Assembly (NCBI RefSeq): GCF_000224145.3
Contig: NC_020173.2
Location: forward strand, 5,527,039-5,591,038
DNA length: 64,000 nt
Source: Ciona intestinalis
Lineage: Eukaryota; Chordata; Ascidiacea; Phlebobranchia; Cionidae
Reading direction: 5' to 3'
Positions 13,851-36,096 of the stretch are shown piece by piece. The translations under genes were made by a program, and so were the position numbers. Each line of letters opens with the position of its first letter. Within the stretch, counting starts at the first letter, position 1. The notes under the pieces are model-generated. The model was not told the DNA's origin and did no database searches. It was given only the letters and a program-made list of their open reading frames with translations.

Positions 13851-15742
13851 AAAATCTTAGAGCAGGGGCGATTTTATTATCAAGAAATATCCTGATAAAA
13901 CTAGCTTGGTATTTCAGAATGTCAATCAAACATTGCTGGACAATCGTGAGAAGAATTTGGAGCTGGCGACTCCACAGCTAACCCGGGCTTTTGATGTGAA
14001 TGGAATTATATCGCACGTCACCCAATCTTGCTACGATAGCTCTGAACTAGGCGGCGAAATATGACTAACGATCTCGTCAGAAATTCTCCTTTAACGTAAG
14101 TTCGATTAGCCCCGTCTGGGTGTTTTGTAGTTTGCATAATTTTTCATAATGTACAACGAAAAGGTTTATCTGACCCAAGCGCCCGTGTCTATAGATCTAA
14201 TGGCTATCGACCCTATTAAAGCGGGGCAATTTCAACACCTAGGCTCCCACGTTCAACCTTATTAGTCAGTATGACCTCAAATTCAAAACTGCACCAGTAA
14301 TACAACGTGCAGGTAAAACAGCTGCGTAAAATGCAAGCCAACACTTAAGGCGCAAACGCTATTAAAGGATTAGGAAAATTTGACACTCGTTCTCAGCTGG
14401 TTTCGAATTTCGGCCAAAACCTTGCGTAAACAACAATTTCAATTTCACGAAACATTTGACCCACTTTGCGCCCAGCGGGCGTATTCAAAGATTACAGTGA
14501 ACATGATTTCCCGTATTCACGAACTGCGTACTTTGCCTCCTTTTCTAACGCTATGCAACACACCGCTTCTTAACTGTGTCTGTAAAATATGCGACAACAC
14601 TGCCCAACCCAGAGCAAAATATTACGCCCCGTTAATTGCACTTCAGCGACAATTGTCGGTGAAAGAGTTGTCGAAAACAACTTATTCGGACATCTCGCCA
14701 ACAATGCCAGCGTTGTCGCAATATCCACAAACGCTTTCCCAAACTTGGCCAGCTTTTCCGCGGTTTACAAACAGAACACGGGTTTGCGGGCGCGTTCAAA
14801 CAGATTTCTTTACTTGTTTACGTTCCTGTTTCAAACAAAACGAAGAGTATGTCAGTCCAACAGTCCCCACCTTCCCACATCAGAAGATGTGATTTTAACC
14901 ATCCAGCAGCCATATAGACTCTATTTTAAACTCCAAGTCCGGATTTAAATAAAGAACAATCACTATCCGGTTGTGATAAAACAGAAAATTTTATATAAAA
15001 TTTTTGTGGATTTTTTTACACTTGGTTGTGGATTTTTTTACACTTTTACACTTAACTCTAAATGGATTAAAGTTAAAAAATATTTTGAAAATACTTTCGA
15101 GTTAAAATGCTTGCGTGCGCCGGATCTAAAAACTTTGTTCGTAAGATGTCAACATGCACTCGTTCTCACGAAAGATGCGGCCAAGTTCTGACGCCAGAAA
15201 AAAAAATCAATTTAATTATCGTTGGGTAGAAGGCGGGTCCGTGTTCACTTGCTAACGAATTATTTCAAAGCTGCTTCACTAAAAGTCAGTTTCCACATTC
15301 CGATTCCGAGCGTAAATAGAAAGCCTTGCACCGTGGGTGGCGGGATCGTACAATCGTTCATGCGTGACAGTGCACGTGATAGCGAGTGGTGCCGCGTGGG
15401 AGGCATGGGGCAATTTTAAATTTCATTTTAACCCCAAACCTGCTGGTAATTCCGTTAAATCGATCGTCTAAGCCTAAATGTAAACACAAAACTGGTTGGA
15501 TCCTCAAAGACTTATCTCTATAGTATTATATAACGTCGCTACTTTAAAACGTTAAGTGATGTCAACTCGGTATTCAACTTACTTAGAAGATGTCACCCCA
15601 TTTGTTTTGAAATTTCTCCAAACACGAGATAACCGATCAGTATACAGTACATGTATTGTTGTACAGTACAAGCTTCCATGCTTCAGATTTAGCATTCTAG
15701 ACGCAACTATAAACGTGAAAAGAAATTTTAAAATATACTAAA

Positions 15743-15930
15743 GAATGGGGGATGATGGGACACCTTAGCTCATACTATCCAAATATCCTGATCGTGTTTT
15801 AAACTATTAACAACGGTCTATGGGAGTCGTGAAGATACGGTTTTATATTTCTTTGAATGTTTTTTGTTTACTACCAAATGGGACCAGAAAATAAATGAGA
15901 GTGTGTCCCATCTTCCCCTACTCTGCTATT
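15743..15930. mobile_element. TA-MITE copy
   Basis: GGGGGATGATGGGACACCTT at the left, GTGTCCCATCTTCCCCTACT at the right, with the ACGGTCTATGGGAGTCGTGA core. Confidence 0.75.
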
Positions 15931-16302
15931 TTTCTCTTGATTGGAATCCACTGTGAGATTTATGTTCTTTTTGACTACAATGTAAAACCACCCCAGCCAC
16001 CAAAGGTCTGGAAATTGCATGATTCATTATGTAAGAAGACTCAAAAACGTAGACGCGATCACGTTTGACAGACATCAATCGAGTGTAATATCTATCGCCA
16101 TTTGACAGCTTTAGCAACTCAATCATTGTAAAAGGGTTACGACTTTACCGCCACCTCGTAAATCCGAACCAACATTTAAGCATATAGGAGTCAAAGACGT
16201 TATAGTTCGACCACCGTATGGTTATTGCGATTTTTTACAATACAAATATTAATAGTGAAGTCTGGTTTATATAACATTGGTGGTATAAGCGACATTGTAC
16301 CA

Positions 16303-16506
16303 TGTATATAATTGGGTGGGGTAAGACGGGACAGCTTTAGCATGTAATATCTAAATATCGGAATTCTAGTTGAAACAATTAACAAAGATTTGTAGGAGTT
16401 GTAAGAATACGGTTTATAATTCTTTGAATATTCTTTGTTTACTCTACCAAATCGGACGAGAAAATAGATTAAAAATATGTCCCATCTTACCCCAACCTAC
16501 TATAAT
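16303..16506. mobile_element. TA-MITE copy
   Basis: TATATAATTGGGTGGGGTAAG at the left, CCATCTTACCCCAACCTAC at the right, ending at TATA. The core includes TTCTTTGTTTACT. Confidence 0.75.
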
Positions 16507-16794
16507 ATATGATACATGGCGAATTCACTGCAAAAAGTCGGTTTCCGCTAAACAAATGCTAAGACTGGGAAGTTTTTACAAGGTATTTCATTTTCTCCAA
16601 CGCAATATATTGAAACTTTATTTCGTTGTTAAATTTACGAAACTGTTTGAAATTTCTCTGCAGTGAGCGACGCTTAAAGAGGTTAATATTTTATTGTTTC
16701 TCCTAATACACTATATTGACTCTTCATCACAGTCCGTTACGATTCCAATTTCAACTTCCCAGCAAATGTACCCTGCTGTCATATTAAGAATCAA

Positions 16795-17402
16795 ATTAAC
16801 AATAAAAAATAAAAAAAACTTAATTAACAATAAAAAATAAAAAACTTCTCGGAAATTCTGATAACGTTCTTAAAGTTCTTAATTAAAAAAAAAACTCTGA
16901 TTTCCTTTAAAAAGTTTTGTAAAATCGTTATAAGGTAAAAGTTCACATAAAAACACCATTTTCACCTATGATCAAAACGACCCCTTTACATTCATCATCC
17001 ATAAAATTACAAGTTTCGTAAAATCGATGCAAAAGCAAAAGTTTCAGGAAAAACATACTTTTTCTTCGTCTCCAAATCCAAATGACCCTTTTTACAAACG
17101 CATTAACAATAAAACGGTTTCGCGAATCGTAATGCCATTTTCAAAACTGAAAATAATCAAAATTTCGTAAAACTAATACAAAAAAGTTTAACATAAAAAA
17201 CACTATTTTTTTCTTCGTCTCGTGGTAAAACTGACCCCCTTTTCACACAAAGGAATTAACAATAAAACAGCTTATCGCAAATTGTAATAACGTTTAAAAA
17301 ATCGGTATATAATTAAAGTTCCGTAAAATCGATACAAAAATATATAATGTAAACAAAAAAAAGCTTTTCGCTTAGTCAAACTGACCCCTTCTCACCCAAA
17401 AG
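16795..17402. repeat. Degenerate ~150-bp AT-rich tandem array
   Basis: Units resemble one another in a fixed order: ATTAACAATAAAA, then a CGxAATxxTAAT segment, then CGTAAAATCGATxCAAAA, a run of A with CTTCGTCT, and a closing GACCCCTTT. Clear unit starts lie near 16822, 17104 and 17253, and a weaker one near 16980. Divergence is high, so the array is old. It is non-coding. Confidence 0.5.
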
Positions 17403-17829
17403 GATCAGTCTGGCTCCACCAAGGCTTTCCATCACCCAGCCTTGTAGTCACCCCTAAACACAACCTTGGGGCCACGGGTTCAACTCGCTCAGTTACTTTG
17501 CCAAGTTCACGATTTTAGAATGCATTCATTTTAAAGCAAACCGAACGTATGATATATTACACTAATTTCGCTGCTGTTACTTTGCTTTTGAACTTAGGAA
17601 GGTTTAATTCGATTTACAAGTTAGTACAAGTTGCTGTTGGCATCGAATACGAACATGTTTATACATTTACAATTGAACAAGATGAGCCCTTGCAAGCTTA
17701 AAACAAGCTAGTTTACCCTGGTCCCTCCTTAGGGCTTATAAGGGTCAACTTTCTTTGTAATAGTACAACGATATATCATGCGGTAAATGCTAAATGTAAC
17801 TCTACAGGTGTATTTGAAGATTCTATTTG

Positions 17830-18021
17830 ATAAGTGGGGAAAGATGGGACACCTTTTTATTCTAACTTCTCGTAGAATTTGGTAGGAAACAAAGAACATT
17901 CAAAGAATTATAAATCCGTATCTTAACAACTTCTATAGATCGTAATTGATTATTTAAAACACGATCACGATATTCAGATATTCTGTGCTTAAGGTGTCCC
18001 ATCTTCCCCCACCCTACTATA
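17830..18021. mobile_element. TA-MITE copy
   Basis: GTGGGGAAAGATGGGACACC at the left, CATCTTCCCCCACCCTACTA at the right, with the full internal tract. Orientation is as in 11900-12087. Confidence 0.8.
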
Positions 18022-18490
18022 TCTTTTATTATACAATTGGTTGGACTTGATTTTTTTCTGTTACGTTTTCGTAACACCAGATCTTCATTGTTAACTGTGA
18101 TGGGTCATTTTTTAAACCAAAACAGCAGAAATCATGTTCAAAAAATGAATTATGTTTAAAGCGTATTTTTATATTTTATATGAATGTTCCTTATGTTTGG
18201 ACTATGTTAATTGTTTAAACGAACAAAACAAAACTTGGTACGAAAAAGTCTCCTACAAATTCGTAATTTAAATCGCCTTTACGAATTTTAAAACATTCGG
18301 TTTATCAAAACGTGCTATTGATCGAAATTAGGATGTCACAACACGTCATTTCCGGTAGTGAGAGATGGAAGCTCCATCACGCCAGCGTAAACACGTCTAG
18401 TGTATAAGTTGTTGTGAAGCGCTTACTATAGGGTTTAATGGTTTTGAAGTCTCATGTATTAGAACCAGGTGTGGCAGACATTATGTGTAG

Positions 18491-18672
18491 TACAGTACTG
18501 TGGGGTAAGATGGGACACCTTTAGCACATAATATCCAAATATTTTAGTCGTGTTTTAAACAATTAACAATGGTCTATGGGGGTCGTAAGGATATGGTTTT
18601 GTTCTTTGTTTACTACCAAATGGAAGAAGAAAAATGGAATAAAAAGGTGTCTCGTCTTACCCCAACCTATGG
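18491..18672. mobile_element. TA-MITE copy
   Basis: TACTGTGGGGTAAGATGGGA at the left, CTCGTCTTACCCCAACCTAT at the right. Orientation is opposite to the copy 470 bp to the left. Confidence 0.75.
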
Positions 18673-19140
18673 GTAGATATGTATATTTGTTTGTGTAAAG
18701 ATACGTTTTGTGTTATTGTATTGAGAGCATTATTTACTAGTCTACCGGTAATACCTAAAGCCTAACAATAACATTACTCGCTCGTGGTACTATATGTATA
18801 GGTAACGTAAATCAGCGTAGTGTTTATAATGAATTCTTTAGATTTTAGTTCATCCTTTTTTACCCCAAAACGGAGGCGTAAACTTGATAATTGAGTGGGA
18901 TTGAAAGGCCCTTAAGCTCGCTTTTAAACCATTGGCTTTAAGCTTGCCGATTGCGGCTTTAGCTGACCAACATTCTTTTCCTAAAGCCGCAATTCTTGCC
19001 GAAAATTGACAGAAATTAAGTTTCGTAAACACGTTTACGGTTCGGAGTTATATGGATTCGAAAACGGTTATGTTGGCTTGAAGTTTGCTTCGTCAGCACT
19101 AAGTTATAGTTTTTAGTTTAAAATATTGCTTTTACTTTAT

Positions 19141-19142
19141 AG
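19141..19142 (+). promoter_or_regulatory. Splice acceptor before PIK3CG start
   Basis: TTGCTTTTACTTTATAG| precedes the ATG at 19177 by 34 nt. It could be the 3' end of a 5'-UTR intron or a spliced-leader acceptor. An in-frame open stretch upstream contains no ATG, which supports 19177 as the start. Confidence 0.5.
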
Positions 19143-19176
19143 AAAGATTTTGTTGAGACTAGTATCCTTGTACGTC

Positions 19177-29429
<10,253 letters not shown>

Positions 29430-29814
29430 ACGACGAACAGTTCTTAAATTTCAAAATGGGACAAAATAATTAGGTTTTATTGAATGAATGAATGAAATTT
29501 TAGGTTTTAATGCCAGAAAAACTTTGCGTTTGGAATAATGTCCCATGCACTTGTTTTCATGAATTTGTTTTAAATTTTAAAAATGTTTTTTTAGTGATCG
29601 TTATATAGAATTTTATCATTCAAAAAGAAAAAAATCTGCGGGTCATTAAATTTCGTGACACTCCCGTTTCGGACATTTTGTTTTGTGCATCATTCAAGTC
29701 AGTAATGACAATTTAATGTGTTTTGGTATTAAGAACAAGAACAGGATCACATCAGGGAAAAAGTTTTATCGCCAGAAAAGCTTGCTTCAAATATACAATG
29801 GTATTAATAGTATA

Positions 29815-29962
29815 AAAAAAATTCGGTACCAGGTGTATGATGAAAAATTTCAACAATTTTTGGTACCACATATATGATAAAAAATTTCGGTACCATATGT
29901 ATGATAAAAATTAAAAATATTCGGTACCACACGTATGATAAAAATATCCAGTACCACACGTA
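29815..29962. repeat. Minisatellite abutting assembly gap
   Basis: About five units of the form CGGTACCACATGTATGATAA, separated by A/T-rich spacers, run directly into the N block. The repeat is the likely reason the assembly broke here, so the true array is probably longer. Confidence 0.8.
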
Positions 29963-30462
29963 NNNNNNNNNNNNNNNNNNNNNNNNNNNNNNNNNNNNNN
30001 NNNNNNNNNNNNNNNNNNNNNNNNNNNNNNNNNNNNNNNNNNNNNNNNNNNNNNNNNNNNNNNNNNNNNNNNNNNNNNNNNNNNNNNNNNNNNNNNNNNN
30101 NNNNNNNNNNNNNNNNNNNNNNNNNNNNNNNNNNNNNNNNNNNNNNNNNNNNNNNNNNNNNNNNNNNNNNNNNNNNNNNNNNNNNNNNNNNNNNNNNNNN
30201 NNNNNNNNNNNNNNNNNNNNNNNNNNNNNNNNNNNNNNNNNNNNNNNNNNNNNNNNNNNNNNNNNNNNNNNNNNNNNNNNNNNNNNNNNNNNNNNNNNNN
30301 NNNNNNNNNNNNNNNNNNNNNNNNNNNNNNNNNNNNNNNNNNNNNNNNNNNNNNNNNNNNNNNNNNNNNNNNNNNNNNNNNNNNNNNNNNNNNNNNNNNN
30401 NNNNNNNNNNNNNNNNNNNNNNNNNNNNNNNNNNNNNNNNNNNNNNNNNNNNNNNNNNNNNN
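29963..30462. other. Assembly gap, 500 N
   Basis: Exactly 500 N. The round number suggests an estimated or placeholder length. Confidence 0.98.
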
Positions 30463-30644
30463 GCAGATTATTAAGCAAAATCCAAGAGAAAATAAAGACC
30501 AAAGAATTGGAAAAAATTATATTATCTTTACTTCGGGTAATTTCGGGTAATTATCTGCTAAAACAGTTTCCACTATGGCCCTTCTTACACAAACAAAATT
30601 ACACATTTCACATACATCATTTAGTTAGTATGAGCCGTTGCCAT

Positions 30645-30769
30645 TTACCATGATGTTTTATTTAAAGTTGAGACATGAGAATGTTCATCACTTGTGGATG
30701 AAATAGCTTCGTTGTCATCTTTTCTTTGTGAGGCTTGGGTGGGATTGGGCGCTGGTCTTACTCGAAATC
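30645..30769 (-). CDS. Candidate 3'-terminal exon of unknown gene
   Basis: On the minus strand a good acceptor (TTTTTATCCTTCAG|) opens a 41-codon frame ending TGG TAA. The peptide begins GFRVRPAPNPTQAS and is Ser/Asp/Asn-rich after that. An AATAAA motif overlaps the last codons. If real, the upstream exons lie between here and STK36 on the opposite strand; a donor-like AAAAG|GTATGTG at about 31789 could belong to its first, untranslated exon. No family recognised. Confidence 0.25.
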
Positions 30770-31980
30770 CTGAAGGATAAAAACAAAAATGTACATAATA
30801 GTGCTGGGACTTAATTGTTATCTGTAAATCATTTGCCTGTGAACTAAATTTAATATATATACATAGGGTAATAGGTTCATGGGAAAAAATGTTACTTTTA
30901 ATATTTACATTGAATGTCTTACTTTATTAAAGCTATAGTTTAATCAATTCGTTCATAATTTCTCCTAAATTGAGAATCAAAATTGTACAATGAAAACCTT
31001 TAAACGTACGTTACGTACCCCTTGTCAAACAATTCCAAATCCGACTCATTTGTTTTTCTGGCTACACTGCGCTGCAGAATACTCCAATACAAAGGACGTG
31101 CACGCCCTTTGCGTTACGTTAACATCTAAACAGGTACATTTGCACGCAACTTTTACAACACTCGTGATTTTTGTGGCCACCTGATCAAAAACAAGTCAAA
31201 ACTATTTACCACGGCAATCCTACAATAAAGTATACAGTATAAAAATTTAACAACCATTTTCGGTCTTTTTAACAAACATTTGTATTCCTACAAAATAATC
31301 TACAGAACAATTATAATTTACACGCAAACATCATTATATATATCAAATACATTTCCATAACGCGCACAAAAATATAGCCTAAGTAAGTTTAAAAGGCTTA
31401 CATTTAGGTTGGTCTGAAAAAAAGTTTGTTTCAAACACAATTTTAAAAATTTATAAGAATTTTTACACATATTTTTTAGCCATCCATATATTTATTCGGT
31501 TTTTGCGTCTTTTTATACTTCTGTCCCCGTAAACTATCTATTTTATACGCCTGCCCAGCAGAGCGTGAGAAACAAACAAACCGTTGCGCAGTTTCGAGAT
31601 TTTTTGGAAAAAATTCCCGAACATTGCTTCAATTTTAGAAAGCTTAAGTTATAAAATACAAGTACTGTACACAAGTGTAGTGTTTTAACGAATATGGTCG
31701 TCCCTATCTACTCAATATTTGAAAGTTATTTTAGCGAAACGGTGCTACATTTTTGTAAAGTTAATGCACATTAGCACATACCTTTTCCCGTTGAAGGTGT
31801 ATCGTGTATACGTAATTGCGAATGGTGTATATTCTGCCCGTATTGGACTGTACTTTCACACCATTGGTGCTTTTTCAATACCTAATAAATCTCTTTAAAG
31901 TTATTACACTGCCTTTGCATTGGACATACTATACATAAAAAAAACACATTCGGTTATTTAATTTATATCCCATTTTGGCA

Positions 31981-32090
31981 ATAGTGAAGAATCCTCCAGT
32001 ATTAGACTGGTGGAAAGTGTTAAATATTGGTAGTTAAGGTGTATAGGTTAGTCATTAGTGAATAACGTAGGGGAGCATTCTTCACTAGCA
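31981..32090. mobile_element. Short inverted-repeat element upstream of STK36
   Basis: Ends TAGTGAAGAATCCTCC and GGGAGCATTCTTCACTA are inverted copies. The inside is rich in TTGGTAGTT and GGTTAG-like words. Similar ends and inner words occur at 43655-43900 and 55440-55560, so this is a third small non-autonomous family. Confidence 0.5.
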
Positions 32091-32124
32091 CCACAATGTT
32101 TGTAATTGTATAATTTATTCCTCT

Positions 32125-32126
32125 AG
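32125..32126 (+). promoter_or_regulatory. Splice acceptor before STK36 start
   Basis: TAATTTATTCCTCTAG| lies 23 nt upstream of the ATG. The intervening leader has one short upstream ATG (ATGAAGTAA). The mature 5' end is probably joined here by cis- or trans-splicing. Confidence 0.5.
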
Positions 32127-32149
32127 GATATTATGAAGTAAAACTAAAC

Positions 32150-35100
32150 ATGGATAATTACCAAGTACTTGAGTTGATTGGAGAAGGCTCCTTTGGGAAG
32201 GTTTACAAAGGTCGCAAGAAATACACAGGTTCTACTGTGGCTCTGAAATTTATCCCAAAAGCTGGGAAGTCCGACAAAGATTTAAGAAACCTTCGGAAAG
32301 AGATTGAAATAATGTCGGACCTACAACACCCAAATATTATCCAACTTTTGGATAATTTTGAAACTGAACAAGAAGTGGTCGTGGTAACGGAGTACGCAGA
32401 GGGGGAGCTGTTTCAGATTCTTGAAGATGATGGAAAGTTATCCGAGGATCAAGTCCAGGAGATCGCGAGTCAGCTCGTATCCGCTCTTTATTATCTCCAC
32501 TCTCATAGGATCTTACATAGGGATATGAAGCCGCAGAATATTCTCATTGGAAAAGGTGGTGTCGTGAAGTTATGTGATTTTGGTTTTGCCCGTGCTATGA
32601 GCATGAACACGCTGGTATTGACTTCAATTAAAGGAACTCCACTTTATATGTCGCCTGAACTTGTGGAAGAGAAACCATATGACCATAATGCTGACTTATG
32701 GTCACTGGGGTGTATTTTATACGAACTCTTTGTCGGCAAACCCCCGTTTTACACCAACAGTATATTTCAACTTGTAAGTCTCATTATAAAAGACGATATA
32801 AAATGGTTGAAATCAATGAGCGACAATTTCAGATCATTTTTGAAAGGACTTCTTACCAAGAACCCAGTCAAGCGATTAACATGGCCGTTCCTACTTAAGC
32901 ATCCATTTGTGAAAGACAAAGTGTTTCTCCAACTTGAAGAAACATCTTCAGTTCCTTTGACAGAAGAACCAACACCTGAGATTGTGCAAGCAAAGGAGAA
33001 GATTGCAGCGCAAGTTTCCTCCAAGGGGGGTGGGTCAAAGATATTGAGAAAGGCTCGGCAGAAAATGGCGGCAGCAGAAAAGGAGAAAAAATCTTTGAAA
33101 TCGGAAACTCATAAAACTGAGGAAAACAAGTCTAAAAATCAGAGCAATAAAAGCAAGTTACCACAAATTCAAACCAAAACTAAGAAACCAGCGAAACGGG
33201 AAGTTAGTTCGGCAACAAAATCAAAGCAAATTGAGAAAGAAAAACTTCCAAACATGAAACAGCTGAGTTTGCAGGACCAAAGTGTGGAAGATTCTGATGA
33301 CGACTGGCAAGAGATCATAGATGCTACAGACCCGGGTAATATGCAACTTACTACTCCAATGACTTTGTTGTCAGATGCAGAGTTTCGGAGGAAAATTCTG
33401 GAAGAGATTAAAGTTGCAAAGGATAAAGCTCTGGGTGGAAAGCTGAGTGGAGCGTCTACTTTTAGATCCATTATTAAAGTTATGACGAATCTGCTTGCTA
33501 CTAAGTGTGATGCAGATTTACTGTGGAGGTTTTGCCAAGAACTCGAGATTCCAAATCAATTCCTGGAGATGCTGGATCATATTTGGAAGAATGAGACACA
33601 GAAGAAAAGGTCGTGGTCCAATAAAATAATGACGGATATTGTCGCTTTGTTGACCACATACGTTGCGAGTGACTTTAACGTACAAAATGTAAACAATAAA
33701 CAAGACGTCAACACCCAGAGAGAATTTGGAGATTCTGCTGTGAAGATTATTCGATCTTTAGCCAAAATAATCTCGTCAAAACCAACCCATAACCATACCC
33801 TCCATGACCAAACATTGCTATGTTTGATCTTTATATGTGAAAGTGTGGACCATGGACAAAACATAGCAGTTGCTGCAAAAGTTTACAAAGAATTATCCAA
33901 CTGTGGGCTTGTTGAAGTCATATTTAAACATGCTCTGAACAAAGATCTTTGGGTTAAAGATCTTGTAAAAGATAGCGACCTTGAGAAAAGAACTGACGAA
34001 ATACAAGCGTTATATTTATCATGTCTAGCTGCTGTGGCTTATATACCAGTAATAGGTTTACCAATACGCCAATTTAAAAATATTGTGACCGAAAATATTG
34101 CCAAATTAATTACCAATAATTCAGCTTTACTTTCTACTGTATCTATTTTATTATCTCATCCTGCTATGTGTCTCAACTGTTTAAAATTTATCTACGCTTG
34201 TGCTCAATTAAACCCTGATGTGTGTAAAGTACTTTGTAACGAGTCTGTCGCAACCACACTACTCCATATACTTAGTGGTTCAACCCCCACCCATGAAAGC
34301 ATGGAGATTCAAGTCATAGATCTGGTGCTAAATATTTTCACATCCTTTACTGTTTCTGCTTCCGAATCGTCGAAATTACTTCTTCAATCTTCAGCAGCAT
34401 TACTGGGAACTGTGTTCGTTCAATCTCAGCAGCCAACCCATGTATTAAGTGCAGCAGGGTTGGTGTATGAACTGAGTAACCTCGGTGTTGTTTTCCACAT
34501 CGGCATAGATGAATTCTTCTCCGCAATAAGTTCCGCCGTTTCTAACCTCACAGAAGTGGACACACTGCCCCCTAGTGGGCACGGGATACTCGACGGAGTA
34601 ATTGGAATGGTGCAGCAACTTGTAACGGAAGGTGACCATCAATCTGTCCATGGTTTCATTACATGCGGGGCGTGGACAGCCTTATGGTATCGACTCGGAC
34701 ACGCAATCAATGTTGACATAAAGGAAGACAATGAAACTGAGACATTGCCATCAACTCGTCGCATAACTGGTCCAGCGAGATGTGATGATCCTTACGATCC
34801 AATGCTCATGTCACCGGATGCGGTTTTATCTTTTCTCTCCCTTGCAACATCAGTCTTCACTTGGGAGCCGAGTAAATCTCTTCCTCTCTTCTCCCTGAGC
34901 AACGGGATCGTACTGATGTCTCTCGTTGCTCTTTTATCCGATGAATTCATCAGCAGTCCTAACATACAGCTCCTGACTAATGAAGAGGACCTTCCAATCC
35001 TCCTAGAAGAGCTTGTGGTTGAGAACCTACAATGTCTTTGCTTCCCATTCGCTATCGAACTATCAGAACAAAAATTACAACAAGTGATCGCTTGTTTTTC

Positions 35101-36096
35101 GGAGCTAGACGTGATCCCACTTATCCTCCACAGATGCGTCCAAAACATCTCCCACAGAAGCCTTGAAGTCCCAATGAGGTTGATCAGCAAGTTATGCTCC
35201 CACCACCCACCAAGCTTGGACCGTTTCATCCATATTTGCTCCCACAGTTCAACCAAGTCCTCCAACATTGTCAAGTACCTCAGACAAACCTTAATCTCAC
35301 CTGACGCAACTTCTGCAACCAAGTCTGAATTACTCGGTTTCTTAAACTTTGCCGTTCGTTCAAAACCAGCAAAACACAGCAGTCTCGCTTCTGAAATTTT
35401 CTTCTGTTTTAACAAGCACCATCCTCCAGCAGCAACTCTGTGTTTTGAATGCACCGACATTGAGGTACAGACACAAGCTTGTCTTCTTCTTGGCAACTTA
35501 TTATGTGGAATCGAAGCTGAAGAAGTTGCCTTTTCCCAACCAGGAGCAGGTGATGCCAGTTCAAATTTCCGACCAGCCACTGCAGTAGTTCAACACATAT
35601 CATCAGAAAAAACCGGTCAACACTAAAATCAGAAATTCTTCTTTGTTTCAAGAAATCAATTCCCCTCCTGCTGAAGTTTCTTCACCATGAGAAGCATGAG
35701 GTTCAATCCATGGCTTGTCTCACCCTTACTCATCTGTTTAAATGGGACACTGATTTAGAGCAGGTTTTGATTGACAGCGGGGCTCACATGATCTTTGTTG
35801 ACCTCGTGATCAACGACCGTCACGCATCAGTGCAGCAGTTCGCACTTGAATCGATTGTAGTCATGTGTGCCAACCCAACTGTGACTGCAAGTTATGCTTC
35901 AGCGAACATTCATGAACAATTGATGGCATTGTTGGAACAAATGACGACTGTGACATCACAAAAGGTGAATGCGTCTATGATGTCACGGGGGTTTCCCCTT
36001 CACACAAGAGCATCCACTGTTAGCAGCATTCAACAACGAGTTATTCTCGCAAATATTAAAAAAGTTGTTTCGAAAATCATGGTTAAAAATATATAA
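32150..36096 (+). CDS. STK36: Serine/threonine kinase 36 (Fused homologue), intronless, one apparent frameshift
   Basis: Fused-family kinase, linked to Hedgehog signalling and axonemal central-pair assembly in other animals. The N-terminal kinase (about 1-255) has Gly-loop GEGSFGKV (11-18), Lys33, HRDMKPQN (123-130) and DFG (143-145). A Lys-rich linker follows (about 290-370), then a long Leu-rich ARM/HEAT-like region. The first open frame stops at 35624-35626 (1158 codons). ARM-like coding resumes one frame away and continues to 36096 ([20 protein letters not shown], then a further repeat). One base missing from the A-run at 35607-35612 would join the frames into about 1315 residues, which is the human length. 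No introns are visible, unlike its neighbours. Similarity to the STK36/Fused kinase domain is clear; the C-terminal part is named by position and repeat type. Confidence 0.9.

Larger units (their letters stand above)
13851..16790. other. Non-coding AT-rich DNA with two MITEs
   Basis: The MITE copies are at 15743-15930 and 16303-16506. A short direct repeat lies at about 15004-15045 (GTGGATTTTTTTACACTT twice). A 170-codon open frame at 14380-14892 lacks splice context and recognisable motifs, so I do not call it. Nothing else is identifiable. Confidence 0.5.
29430..32149. other. Interval between PIK3CG and STK36
   Basis: Holds the PIK3CG 3' flank, a minisatellite and the 500-N gap, a candidate minus-strand terminal exon (30645-30769), AT-rich unique DNA, and a short inverted-repeat element just before STK36 (about 31981-32090). 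No other exon could be supported. Part of the content is hidden by the gap. Confidence 0.5.

Noticed and set aside
14380..14892. 170-codon plus-strand open frame
   Set aside because: No recognisable motif, no splice or polyadenylation context, and a second overlapping frame is also open. Compatible with chance.
17400..17500. tRNA-like GGGTTCAACTCGC near 17478
   Set aside because: No foldable cloverleaf or A box at the right spacing; at most a SINE relic.
17820..17834. ATTCTATTTGATAAG, one base short of the Ciona spliced leader
   Set aside because: It lacks a following GT donor and Sm-site context and runs straight into a MITE end. Chance resemblance.
29804..30653. Long open frames across the 500-N gap
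   Set aside because: Produced by reading N as sense codons; no evidence of coding.
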